Origin: Cladorhizidae sp. MBARI D1340-BT2
Lineage: Eukaryota > Porifera > Demospongiae > Poecilosclerida > Cladorhizidae
DNA length: 64,000 nucleotides
Reading direction: 5' to 3'
Assembly (NCBI GenBank): GCA_028752905.1
Contig: JAQNBH010000017.1
Coordinates: forward strand, 30,571,283-30,635,282
The position numbers and the translations under genes were made by a program. The stretch's first letter is position 1, and the number at the start of each line of letters is the position of its first letter. A model generated the notes under the pieces. That model was given only the letters and a program-made list of their open reading frames with translations. It did no database searches and was not told the DNA's origin. Shown here piece after piece: positions 10,743 through 21,640 of this stretch.

Positions 10743-12106
10743 TTGATGGCTGCCTGGCTGGTGGCCACCTCACTGTCATGGCTGGTGGCCACCTCACTGT
10801 CATGGCTGGTAGCCACCTCACTATCATGGTGGCCACCTCACTGTCATGGCTGGTGGCCACCTCACTGTCATGACTGATGGCCACCTCACTGTCATGGCTG
10901 GTGGCCACCTCACTGTCATGGCTGGTGGCCACCTCACTGTCATGGCCTGATGGCCACCTCACTCTCATGGCTGGTTGCCACCTCACTGTTATGGCTGGTG
11001 GCCACCTCACTGTCATGGCTGGTGGCCACCTCACTGTCATGACTGGTAGCCACCTCACTGTCATGGGGCTGATGGCCACCTCACTGTCATGACTGATGGC
11101 CACCTCACTGTCATGGCTGGTGACCACCTCACTGTCATGGCTGGTGGCCACCTCACTGTCATGACTGATGGCCACCTCAGTGTCACGACTGGTGGCCACC
11201 TCACTGTCATGGCTGGAGGCCACCTCACTGTCATGACTGATGGCCACCTCACTGTCATGGCTGGTGGCCACCTCACTGTCATGGCTGGAGGCCACCTCAC
11301 TGGCATGGCTGATGGCCACCTAACTGTCATGGCTGGTAGCCACCTCACTGTCATGGCTGGTGGCCACCTCACTGTCATGGCTGGTGGCCACCTCACTGTC
11401 ATGGCTGGTGGCCACCTCACTGTCATGGCTGGTGGCCACCTCACTGTCATGGCTGGTGGCCACCTCACTGTCATGGCTGATGGCTACCTCACTGTCATGG
11501 CTGGTGGCCACCTCACTGTCATGACTGATGGCCACCTCACAGTCATGACTGATGGCCACCTCACTGTCATGACTGATGGCCACCTCACTGTCATGGCTGA
11601 TGGCCACCTCACTGTCATGGCTGGTGGCCACCTCACTGTCATGGCTGGTGGCCACCTCACTGTCATGGCTGGTGGCCACCTCACTGTCATGGCTGGTGGC
11701 CACCTCACTGTCATGGCTGATGGCTACCTCACTGTCATGGCTGGTGGCCACCTCACTGTCATGACTGATGGCCACCTCACAGTCATGACTGATGGCCACC
11801 TCACTGTCATGACTGATGGCCACCTCACTGTCATGGCTGATGGCCACCTCACTGTCATGGCTGGTGGCCACCTCACTGTCATGGCTGGAGGCCACCTCAC
11901 TGTCATGACTGATGGCCACCTCACTGTCATGGCTGGTGGCCACCTCACTGTCATGGCTGGTGGCCACCTCACTGTCATGGCTGGTGGCCACCTCACTGTC
12001 ATGGCTGGTGGCCACCTCACTGTCATGGCTGGAGGCCACCTCACTGTCATGGCTGATGGCCACCTAACTGTCATGGCTGATGGCCACCTCACTGTCATGG
12101 CCGGCC
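10743..12106. repeat. 24-bp minisatellite, about 57 copies, with a 240-bp higher-order repeat
   Basis: The unit is close to GGCTGGTGGCCACCTCACTG followed by TCAT. Because 24 is a multiple of 3 and the unit lacks stops, long frames stay open on both strands (for example 345 codons of MAGGHLTV-type units on the plus strand). Variants GACTGATGG and GGCTGATGGCTAC recur at fixed distance: 11361-11648 equals 11601-11888 base for base as far as can be read, an offset of 240 bp or ten units. This marks a recent segmental duplication within the array. Confidence 0.95.
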
Positions 12107-12332
12107 AATATTACCACCTTGAATGAGAGGTGCTTGTGTGTATGCTCTTCAGCAGGTTCAGGTGATGTAGTGTTTTAAGCTATCTAGAGGATTTTATTTG
12201 ATAAAGGAGGAGTGTGTAATTGTTTTGTGTGTTCAAATATTTCAATCTTGATGGACTCATTCTGGCACTAATTTTATGCAGGAAACTTCTAGCAGCTTGG
12301 GGCCAAGGATGTGCCCAACTCAGAAATTGCTT

Positions 12333-13213
12333 AATGGCTGTAGTATGTGCATTGCTGAATGGCTATGGTACTGTGCATTGCTGAATGGCTGGGTACTGTG
12401 CATTGCTGAATGGCTGGGTACTGTGCATTGCTGAATGGCTGTGGTACTGTGCATTGCTGAATGGCTGTGGTAGTGTGCATTGCTGAATGGCTGGGTACTG
12501 TGCATTACTGAATGGCTGTGGTACTGTGCATTGCTGAATGGCTGGGTACTGTGCATTGCTGAATGGCTGTGGTAGTGTGCATTGATGGATGTGGTAGTGT
12601 GCATTGCTGAATGGCTGGGTACAGTGCATTGCTGAATGGCTGGGCACTGTGCATTGCTGAATGGCTGTGGTAGTGTGCATTGCTGAATGGCTGTGGGACA
12701 ATGCATTGCTGAATGGCTGGGTACAGTGCATTGCTGAATGGCTGGGTACAGTGCATTGCTGAATGGCTGGGTACTGTGCATTGCTGAATGGCTGTGGTAC
12801 TGTGCATTGCTGAATGGCTGGGTACTGTGCATTGCTGAATGGCTGTGGTAGTGTGCATAGCTGAATGGCTGTGGGACAATGCATTGCTGAATGGCTGGGT
12901 ACAGTGCATTGCTGAATGGCTGGGTACAGTGCATTGCTGAATGGCTGGGTACTGTGCATTGCTGAATGGCTGGGTACTGTGCATTGCTGAATGGCTGGAT
13001 ACAGTGCATTGCTGAATGGCTGGGTACAGTGCATTGCTGAATGGCTGGGTACTGTGCATTGCTGAATGGCTGGGTACAGTGCATTGCTGAATGGCTGGGT
13101 ACTGTGCATTGCTGAATGGCTGGGTACTGTGCATTACTGAATGGCTGTGGTAGTGTGCATTGCTGAATGGCTGTGGTAGTGTGCATTGCTGAATGGCTGT
13201 GGTAGTGTGCACT
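12333..13213. repeat. 25/26-bp minisatellite, about 34 copies
   Basis: The unit is close to GTGCATTGCTGAATGGCTGG plus GTACT, with a 26-bp variant carrying TGTGGTACT or TGTGGTAGT and occasional CAGT or CAAT endings. All three minus-strand frames stay open over 700 bp, giving spurious Gln/Ser/His-rich products. The array is unrelated in sequence to the 24-bp array next to it. Confidence 0.95.
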
Positions 13214-13294
13214 TGAAGCACTTAAAACCAAAACATTGCCACCCTACTTATAAATAGTGGTAGAAACATTACTAGGTAATAGATATGGGGTATG

Positions 13295-13402
13295 GGGACT
13301 AATTGACATGATAACTAATTGACATGGGGATTAATTAATTGACATGGTAACTAATTGACATGGTTACTAATTGATAATTGACATGGTAACTAATTGACAT
13401 GT
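13295..13402. repeat. Short tandem array of AACTAATTGACATGG-like units
   Basis: About seven imperfect 15-16 bp units (ACTAATTGACATGG with small insertions) lie between the 25-bp and 66-bp minisatellites. Confidence 0.85.
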
Positions 13403-13531
13403 AGCAGCTTTAATTTGTAATTGTCTGGAAGCTGCCTACAGCAGTTGAGGGAATTATAAGGGAGGTTTCCATGTATGTTATCTGTATTCCTTGCCTGTTC
13501 CCAGTGTGGGTAAGTGGGTAATTTCAAGAGT

Positions 13532-13993
13532 GGGGGGGGGGGGGGGGGGATGCCTTCATCTTCAGCCCTCTCCCTATACAACATGCTGGCATTGTGTTTG
13601 ATGGTATGGGGGGATGCCTTCATCTTCAGCCCTCTCCCTACACAACATGCTGGCATTGTGTTTGATGTATGGGGGGGGGGGATGCCTTCATCTTCACAGC
13701 CTTCTCCCTATACAACATGCTGGCATTGTGTTTGATGTATGGGGGGGGGGGGAATGCCTTCATCTTCAGCCCTCTCCCCATACAACATGCTGGCATTGTG
13801 TTTGATGTATGGGGGGAGGGGGGGGATGCCTTCATCTTCAGCCCTCTCCCTATTGTGTTTGATGTATGGGGGGGGGGGGGGGGGGGGATGCCTTCATCTT
13901 CAGCCCTCTCCCTATTGTGTTTGATGTATGGGGGGGATGCCTTCATCTTCAGCCCTCTCCCTATACAACATGCTGGCATTGTGTTTGATGTAT
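13532..13993. repeat. About 66-bp minisatellite with poly-G spacers, seven units
   Basis: Seven units begin with ATGCCTTCATCTTCAGCC near 13550, 13613, 13681, 13756, 13826, 13888 and 13937. Each ends in TTTGATGTATGG running into a G tract of 6 to about 20 bases. Two units have lost the ACAACATGCTGGC segment. Length variation between units is largely in the G tract. Confidence 0.92.
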
Positions 13994-14014
13994 ATGCTTA
14001 CTTGATGTGTTCAG

Positions 14015-14107
14015 GTCTTGTTTGAGCTGGTGCTGAGCGGATCCTTTGACATGGATCTTGTAGGCCCTGCTGCAGCTGCCATTTTCTCTCTCATATGCAC
14101 TCAGCAG
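14015..14107 (+). CDS. Candidate internal exon, 31 codons, phase 0
   Basis: The segment is preceded by ...GATGTGTTCAG and followed by GTATTG, so both splice signals are present, and it is open in one frame (begins VLFELVLSGSF, ends IFSLICTQQ). It is 93 bp, an exact multiple of three. The composition suggests two amphipathic helices of a HEAT- or importin-type repeat, but I do not recognise the gene. No partner exon of matching phase was found nearby, and mobile elements and repeats flank it on both sides. It may be one exon of a gene with long repeat-filled introns, or a chance frame. Confidence 0.3.
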
Positions 14108-14285
14108 GTATTGTCTTGTGTAGATATGTACAATAACATAATGTTGCTAGATAAAGTGTATTCACAATATTCCAATGATTTATTAGGTATAAATGATGTT
14201 ATGAATCAACAGTGAAAATGTCATGTTTAATAACCCTTAAGGCTGGTTGTTCGGTGCATAGGACTATTAGGCGCACATTTTTTTT

Positions 14286-14319
<34 letters not shown>

Positions 14320-14833
14320 TTGTTGTTAGGAGCATATCCTGATGTTGATTCTAATGCTCATTATTAGCCACACTCGCGAGTCACTCTCAATTGAACCTGT
14401 GGCCCTGCAAGCACGAATCTTTTGCTGGCTCGGCTCATTGCTCATGAAAACGGGGAGATGAGCACGCTTTTTGTAGGGGGGGGGGGAACTGTTCTGAAAT
14501 GGCAATGATGCCCGTCTCGAGCAAGATGCAACGACAAGTCTATCAGAAACATTTCCTTCGTCTTTCGCTAAACATATCTTTTCTCCTCCAGACAGTTCTA
14601 AATGACAACACTTCCCAGATTATAGTCATTTATAAGTGCTATAGTTCGAGAGCCATTGCTAGTACTACGTCCCTCTCAGGCCTTGCTGAGCAAGTGACTG
14701 TAAGTTTTGCACGCACTGCTCAGTATTCACGAGGGCGAGCTATTTGTTGGACGTGTTCTTAGTTAGGGCATGCTTCTAGTGAGGCAGTGGTTTTCTTACA
14801 GATTTGTGTTACAAGCGTATCTGCCTAACAATC
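14108..14833. other. No gene recognised; contains a 31-base G tract
   Basis: A pure G run of about 31 bases lies at 14288-14318 and a shorter one near 14477. A plus-strand frame at 14499-14762 has no recognisable domain. Nothing else could be supported. Confidence 0.6.
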
Positions 14834-15209
14834 AGCTTCAGGGTTTCATACAGGATTTTTGGTTGGGGGGGGGAGGGGGGGGAGGAGAGAAAAGTATCCA
14901 GCTTAGCATCCGCAAGCTATACTATGTAGCTGGAAAGTGTTAGCCACTGATTATCAGTGGGTATGGCCTACATTTGCCACATTCAGTCACTTGCTAAAAC
15001 TTTTGGTGATATAATATGTTGTTGATTGGCTTGTGGGGACATGTTTGTGTGTTTGTGTGCAGCAGGATAGTTTATGATTGTGTTATGAATGTGTTGATTG
15101 CTTGTAATTGCTTTAGGTGGATATGTTTGTGTGTTTGTGCCAGAAAGTTGTGGTTATGTGTTGTGAATGTGCTGTTGATTGGTATTGATTGATTGTATGC
15201 TGAGTTAAG

Positions 15210-15217
15210 TATAAAAG
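15210..15217 (+). promoter_or_regulatory. TATA-like box upstream of the hAT transposase
   Basis: TATAAAAG lies about 125 bp upstream of the likely transposase Met at 15343. The position suits an element-internal promoter, but this is inferred from the motif only. Confidence 0.35.
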
Positions 15218-15342
15218 AGAAATCTGTAAATACTAGTCTAATAAAGTGTTGTCTGTTAGTTGCCTATTGAGTTTGTAAGAGCACTGCTCCTTGATTTTTT
15301 CCCCCTGGTGGGTTGATCTCCCTGAAGAAATCATTCACAAAC

Positions 15343-17566
15343 ATGGATCTCAGAGCCTACTTTCGAAAGAGGACAAGCAGTGATGCATCAAACTCGTTGA
15401 CTGATCAGGAAGCTGCCCATTCCTCATCCAGTCTCTCCCAGACAACTGACAATCAGCAGGAGCCTCAGAAGAAGAAGAACAAACTCAGTGCTAGTGAAAA
15501 GAGGAAGGTCTACAGGGAAAAACTTTCATTTTAAAAAGAATGGGAGAAGAAATACCCCTGGGTCACCTGCAAGGATCCTAGTGGAGGCATGTTCTGTGCT
15601 ACATGCCAGAATTGGGGGAAGCCCCCTGTTGGGCAAGGGTGCTTGGACAACCAGAGGCATAGTTGACTGGAACCATGCTAGTGAAGTACCGAAGAAGCAT
15701 GCAGACTCCCAATGGCACAGAGATGCTGCAGCTGTTGGTGTCATGGCACAGCAAGTAGAGAGTGGGAAGTCTGTACTTGAGCTCCAGTGTTCAGCTGTTG
15801 CACAAGAGGCTGCTGAGCGTAGACAGAGAAATCGGTGTGTGTCACTCAATCTGTTTAGAGCCTTCTACTTTCTGGTCAAGAATAGAATTCCTCATATGAG
15901 TGTTTATCCACATTTGATCCAGCTCCTAGTTGCCAATGGGGATAAATTACTTGAGCAACATATCAATGAAGACCCATCTAATGCCCAGTACACCTCCAAG
16001 TTCAGCACTACGTCACTGATTGAAGCCATTGACACATGGCTTGACAGAAAGCTGATAGACCTGAAATCCAGCCCGTTTTTCTCAATTCTAGCAGATGAGA
16101 GTCGAGACATTTCCACACAGGAGGAGCTATCGATTTGTTTCCGGTGGCTTGTGGATGGTCACCCAGAGGAACATTTTTTGACGATTCTTCATCTCAAATC
16201 CACTGATGCTGAAGAAATTACACATGCTCTAACCTCCTTCATCAGCGAGAAGAATCTTGATTACTCTAAACTTGTTGGACAAGGGTATGACGGTGCTGCA
16301 ACATTCTCTGGTTGCAGAAGTGGAGTGCAAAGAAGGATGAGGGTGCATGCAGCCCATGCTCTCTACATCCACTGCTCCTGCCACAGGTTGCAGCTTGCTT
16401 CCATGCAAGCAGCCGAGTCTGTTGCTACCGTGAAAAAGATGTTTGGCACAATGGCCAGCTTGTGGAAATTGTTTTCTTATTCCCCCCAAAAAGCAGAAGC
16501 TCTGAAAAATGTGCAGTCAGTCCTAAATTTTCCAGAGCTGGAAGTAATCAAACCAAGCCAAACAAGATGGCTATCTCATGAGAGATGTGTGCGAGCCATT
16601 CGCAAGGAGCTTCCTGCTCTGATAACTACTTTGCACACGCTCTATGAAGATTGTGGTGACACAGAAGCATATGGCATAGCATTGGTGTTGGGCTCTTATA
16701 GTGGAGTGGCCACTATCATTCTGCTATCATCCGTGCTTGATCTTCTTGCTAAGCTCAATTGCTTTATGCAAAGCAAGACAACTGATTTCGGCAAGTTGCC
16801 AATCATCCTTGAGAGCATCGTTTCAGAGCTGAAATGCCTCAAGAATGAGGATGCAGAATGGTGTTCTCTGGTGGAAACAACTGTTGACATGCTTGCTAGT
16901 GAACATGACATCACATGCAGGAGGAGTTCAACTAGAACTGGCAGTGCAGCTGCCACATCAATGAGTGAGTACCGCAATTCAACAGCTATTCCATATATTG
17001 ACAAACTTGTTTCCAATATAAATGGCCGATTCAATGATGGTGCTGTGGAGCTACTTGTCTCCTCATCGATCTTTGACCCTGCTTCGCAGAAGATACTGCT
17101 CTTCTTGAGTATGGCAATCCACAACTGCAAACTCTAGTTAACTTCTATGGGAAAGAAGCAACTGTAGAGTTTGATGGTGAAACCTTCACTTCTCCACCTC
17201 TTGTGGATGGAGAAGAAATCTTTGCTGAGTGGAGAGTTTTTAAGAGAGTCTTGGCACAAGAGAAGAAGGAAAAAGAAACTAAGTAAACCACCCACTCTAC
17301 AGGATTTGAAGACAGAGATGGAGCTTTCAGGAGCATACAAAGAGATCCTTCCAGAGATTTTCAAGTCACTGGATATTTTGCTAACTCTTCCAATTGCAAC
17401 AGCTACTGTCGAACGTTCTTTTAGTCGGATGAAGATTGTGAAGACACGTCTTCGAAATAGACTAAGTGACATCACCCTTGCTAGGCTCATGCAAATCGCA
17501 ATTGAAGGGCCTGAACTGACTTCAGTAGATTTTAGTGCAGAGAAAAATCGTCGTATTGCTTTATAA
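15343..17566 (+). pseudogene. hAT transposase (TTF zinc finger type), several lesions
   Basis: The likely start is Met 15343 (MDLRAYFRKR, a typical start for this hAT group). The N-terminal frame meets an in-frame TAA at 15532-15534. The same frame then carries the zinc-finger core (KKYPWVTCKDPSGGMFCATC, about 15540-15625) before shifting to a second frame (GAWTTRGIVDW...KKHADSQWH). The long 549-residue frame to 17137 has the catalytic-domain hallmarks FSILADESRDIS and GQGYDGAATFSG, then RWLSHERCVRAIRKELPAL. Two compensating frameshifts near 17095 and 17275 precede the dimerisation region LPIATATVERSFSRMKIVKT (about 17390-17450). About four lesions make it a pseudogene unless some are sequence errors. 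Confidence 0.85.
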
Positions 17567-17711
17567 AATTCTGTTTTCTAAATTACTATAATGTTAGCAA
17601 AATGTCAATGTCAATGTTGCACTATGACATCATCATTTTTGAAAATCCTGGGGGGGGGGGACTCTGGCTGGGACATCCCAGGCCCCCCCCCCTGTATGAA
17701 ACCCTGAGCTT

Positions 17712-20383
17712 GTACAGTATTATTATGTGCCTACATACATCAGCTAATAGAGAGCGTCGCTCCAAATTCACCCTTCCACTGACTCGATAGCCATGTCAAC
17801 TTTATAGGTGCAACTTTGGAATAATGCATAAGACAACTACTCAACTAGGCAATGTTCAAATATTGGGTATCGAGCGAACATGTGACAAGATAGGGGTGGA
17901 AGTCAAAATTTATTGCCCCATGTGATGAACACACATACGCATGCACGCTTGAGGCAAAAAGATTTTTCTAGCCTGGCTCTCCTCGGTTTCTACAGTTTTG
18001 CTCTTTCTCGCTCATTCCTTGCTCCTCATGTCTATCTTGTTTGCTTCACCTGCTCCATCGCTACCTGAACCGTCTCTTGGCAGTGCAGTTAAGCGCATGC
18101 ACAGAATTATGATGACGTTGCGGTTCACACACATACAGTATATACTGAGGCGTTTTGTTGCTGCTTGCGATGAATGAATGTACGTACACCTGAGGCAAAA
18201 AGGTTTTTTGTGATCATACATTGACTCACTTTGCTTGACGATAAGCTGCAGTTTGGTCCAAGAAGCAGCTCTGTTGATGTGAGCAAACTCAAACTGTTGC
18301 ATCGGCTTGGTCTTATAGCAAAGAGATCCTCCAAGGAGTGTCTTTACACAAAGAGAAATGGTTCAGCATGTATCCTGGTATGCACAGATGCCTGTGCAGC
18401 CCTCAACAGAAGCACTTCCCGAAACTGCACAATTGGTCAGAAGGAGACCATCGAAGATGACAGTTACGATCATTAGCCATTTTTTAAAGTTTTGTCGGAC
18501 ACTGAACTAAAATAAAATTCCTTCTCTTTACAAACTAGAATGCAAATACAATAAGCTGAGGTTTAGTGCATAAGAATGAGCTCCATTGAGTAAGCAAACC
18601 AAGGTTGCACGTTGCTATGTCGCTCTGTGTACAGCAAAGCTTACGACAAGCAAATCCATTCAGAAGTGCCTCCTTTCTCAAGGGAGAAGTGGGTCAGAGT
18701 GCTCCCCGATAACATAAAACTTCCTTTGCACCTTTCCTCATCATGAACAGAAGACCTTCGCAGAAAACGGCTGTTCAGCATGTAAAGGCTCATTAAAAAT
18801 TTATTTTTGCAAAATGATGATACCTGTTAGGTGCTTACCAAATTCACTCAAATAGATGTCGCACTCGAAAATGTAGTCTTCCCATTGTAGCACACATAGT
18901 AATTACCAATGTACTAGCACAGTGCGAGTCAGTATATTATACTGCACCATAAAAGCTGCTGAGTGGATAAGATATCCTTCTACGCTTGTGGAATGCCTGT
19001 GAAGGTGGAAGGGTCTGAGGACGGAGAAATTCACTGCCTCGGTGATGATAGAGTTAGGGCTCTAGCCAGAATTAAGCGGGGATGGATTTTGAACTTGAGA
19101 CATTCAAAGATTATCTCAGGGTTGTCTAAGACATAACTTAACAAATATGGCCGGGTCCCACGAAAAGTTGCGGCAATACCAGATGGATGTTGAATGTGTG
19201 TGTTTGGTACACTGTACTAAATATTGTACTGTTTTTGCATTAAATATAGAACTATTATTCCTCTCTGGCTGAAGTACTGATTAATAGTCAGTCATGTGAC
19301 CCAAAGAACCACAGCAGGTTGGTCGCGGCATTTCAGCAACTCACTCCTCCTTCGCTCAGTCTCGACTTGTCACGAACCTCCAAGCAAACGTTTAGAATTA
19401 ACTTAGAACAATTCCTTACTTCCGTCAAGGGATTTTTGATTAATGTGTAATCATCATCATCATCATCATCAGCAGAAGTCACAAGATTTGGGAAACTATT
19501 TATCTTGTGATATTATGCATATTTTATACATGTCTTTGTACAAATCTATTGAATGTATGATGTACTCTAATTTAGAGTAATTGAAGTGGTGTAATTTATA
19601 CTTGTTTATTTGTTTGTTTATTTGTTATTTGTTTATTTATTTATTTATTTATTTTTAATTTATTCATTTTTATCATTGAGGTAAAATGCCGTCTGGAAGA
19701 AGATACCAGAAAGTGGTCATTTTTATATATATTTTTATTATTTTTACAAACTGGAACGCTGCCACCGCAAAGAGTGTACATATTTTCATGCAGGTCCAGG
19801 ACAACACAACAATCACAGAGAGAATACAATAATACATACAATGCCAGGGCCCCCCCCCCAAATTTTTTTTAATAGAAAGCGTCTTGCTAAAGCCCCTTTA
19901 TGGTGGCAGGCTACTGTTGTCATTCACAACAGAACAGCTACTGTTGTATAATATAAACATTCAGAGTAGAACATAAACACTATATAGATGTACTGATATG
20001 TTTGTGTCAGTCTATAGATATACCTTTGTTTTCTCATCGGTGTCAAATCTTGGCCATATTCAAGTTTATTATTTAACGATTGCTGGGTCTGCAGGTTCTT
20101 ATCAATTTCCTCGAGTGTGGGGTGTAAAGGAACTCTATTATAGCCATGATAATCCAGAGAGCAAGGTAATATTTGCCAGTAGGCCGTTTAGCATGACCGA
20201 ACTCCTACAAGTCTCCATAACTTGCTGATGATATGTCATCTGAGTTCAAATTGTTGTTGCTGTATCTATCTACTAGCCATTTCCTAATGCCATTGGATGC
20301 TGTTTCTAAGTTACGGTGTGTATTTTTTTTCAATTTCACTTTAAAAAAATTTGAAGTGAAATCACAAATTGTCCAACTTTGGC
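17712..20383. other. 2.7 kb without a recognised gene
   Basis: There is a short TCA run at 19448-19470, TTTAT-rich simple sequence at about 19600-19665, and a C tract at about 19849-19860 after CAGGG. A plus-strand frame at 18231-18476 (81 codons, several Cys) and an exon-like segment near 20096-20165 have no recognisable family. The rest is unique AT-rich DNA. Confidence 0.6.
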
Positions 20384-21640
20384 CTATATTTCCAATGATT
20401 GTAATTTGTCTTGGTGAATGTGTCTCTTTCTAACAGCTAGAGATCTGATTTCCTTTAGAAGCATCGGTGACGTGGCTGTGGCTCCAGGCTGACGTTCATA
20501 CCAGGTAAGGTATTTAACAAGCATGTCAGCAGCCTGCCCACTCGTACGACACTGTTGGGACTCCTCCTCTTCCTCTTCTCCCCCATCATATTCCGAAATC
20601 TCCAACCCTGACACTGGATTATTTTATTTCTTCATCAATGTACAATTGATGACTAGGGTCACTCGTATCAAGTTCGATCCAGCCTCTGCTATCATCTTGA
20701 TGGTTTTTTCATGATAGTGTCAGGAGATATCAGTAATTTCATCCTTGCCTAAGAGTCTTTAACTTGCTTCCAGGAGGCTGCGCATTGTGTAAAGGACATA
20801 CTTAGTATCTATCATTTTGACAGATGACACCATGGAGTGTCCATCCTGATCCAGAGGAAGCAACTTCCATAATAGGATTCCCTTGTCAGAGTTACAAGCA
20901 CTAGTGTATGAATGTTGGCTGGTAAGTACAGAGCCATAGAGTGCCCATCCCCATCCAGAAGAAGCAACTTCCTTAACAGGATCCCTTGTAATGTTGTTTC
21001 AGAGTTACAGCACTCTTTAGTCTACGAGTGATGTATTGGCTGGTAAGTACAGAGCAGTGATATTCTTCACCACTGCTCTCCAGAGCACAAGTGGAAGGAT
21101 GAGAGGGTGCATTTCAAGAATAACCTTCACAGGAAAGTTTTCCTAAATAAAATAACAGTGAAAATGGCTGTTCATCCATGCAGTATAATATTTTATGGCA
21201 GAGCAGATTTCTTTAAACATCTGGGATTAACTGAATTCCCATGAGCACTAAGGGTACTTTGTGTTTTCCTGTTGCATTCGAGTATGCCATTAAGGTTACT
21301 CTGTCTTCTTTTTCTTTTTTTCGGCTTGTTTCTTGCATCCTGTAGTAGAGTTGTTTTTCTGGCAGCATCTTGTAGTACCTCCTCCAATGATAGAGTTGCT
21401 CAAGAGTTAAACTTTTTGCTAGATTGTTTCTTGAAGCTATCAAAGGCAGCAGAAAGTTTTTCTTCCTCAAGGAACAGTTCTCAATTCCACAACACCTACA
21501 AAATCTCCACAGCCAACCTTTGCTTGCCTTGACTTGTTCTCCTTGCAAGATGCAGTTCTACAGCTTTTTCTGCTGGTAGAGGTCCACTAATGGCTATTCC
21601 CTAGCTTCTCTTCTGGATATAGTATATAGAGGGATTTTCA
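20384..21640 (-). pseudogene. pogo/Tigger-like transposase relic
   Basis: The minus strand reads, in order, an ISGPLPAEKAVE-like segment near 21590-21620, ASKGWLWRFC (about 21515), then KMLPEKQLY and DRVTLMAYSNATGKHKVPLV (21193-21548). These are hallmarks of pogo/Tigger transposases: the second helix-turn-helix domain and the start of the DDE domain. The ADETG-like segment holding the first catalytic Asp is corrupted to HWRRYYK. Traces of the ALYLPANTS motif lie near 21040. The C-terminal tail (SGQAADMLVKYLTWYERQPG...LAVRKR) is at 20384-20614. Many stops and shifts make it an old, dead copy. Confidence 0.7.

Larger units (their letters stand above)
14839..17706 (+). mobile_element. hAT DNA transposon with terminal inverted repeats and AGCTT target duplication
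   Basis: The left end at 14839 reads CAGGGTTTCATACAGG and the right end at 17706 is its inverse, CCTGTATGAAACCCTG. The flanks AGCTT (14834-14838) and AGCTT (17707-17711) are direct repeats, giving a 5-bp target-site duplication. Long G or C tracts lie just inside both termini. The internal gene encodes a hAT transposase with a TTF-type zinc finger and a C-terminal hAT dimerisation region. Total length is 2868 bp. Most hATs make 8-bp duplications; 5-bp ones are known for a minority group. Confidence 0.88.

Noticed and set aside
11089..12126. 345-codon plus-strand frame of octapeptide repeats
   Set aside because: It is only the translation of the 24-bp minisatellite; the opposite strand and other frames are equally open.
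12320..13231. 303-codon minus-strand Gln/Ser/His-rich frame
   Set aside because: Product of the 25/26-bp minisatellite, with all three minus frames open in parallel.
10743..13993. CRISPR array
   Set aside because: The repeats are contiguous tandem units without unique spacers, and the genome is eukaryotic.
18231..18476. 81-codon Cys-containing frame
   Set aside because: No recognisable domain, no splice or promoter context, overlapping frames on the other strand of equal length.
20096..20165. Exon-like segment between a CAG acceptor and a GTAATA donor
   Set aside because: Two of three frames contain stops, and the open frame does not match the phase of the candidate exon at 14015-14107; no family recognised.
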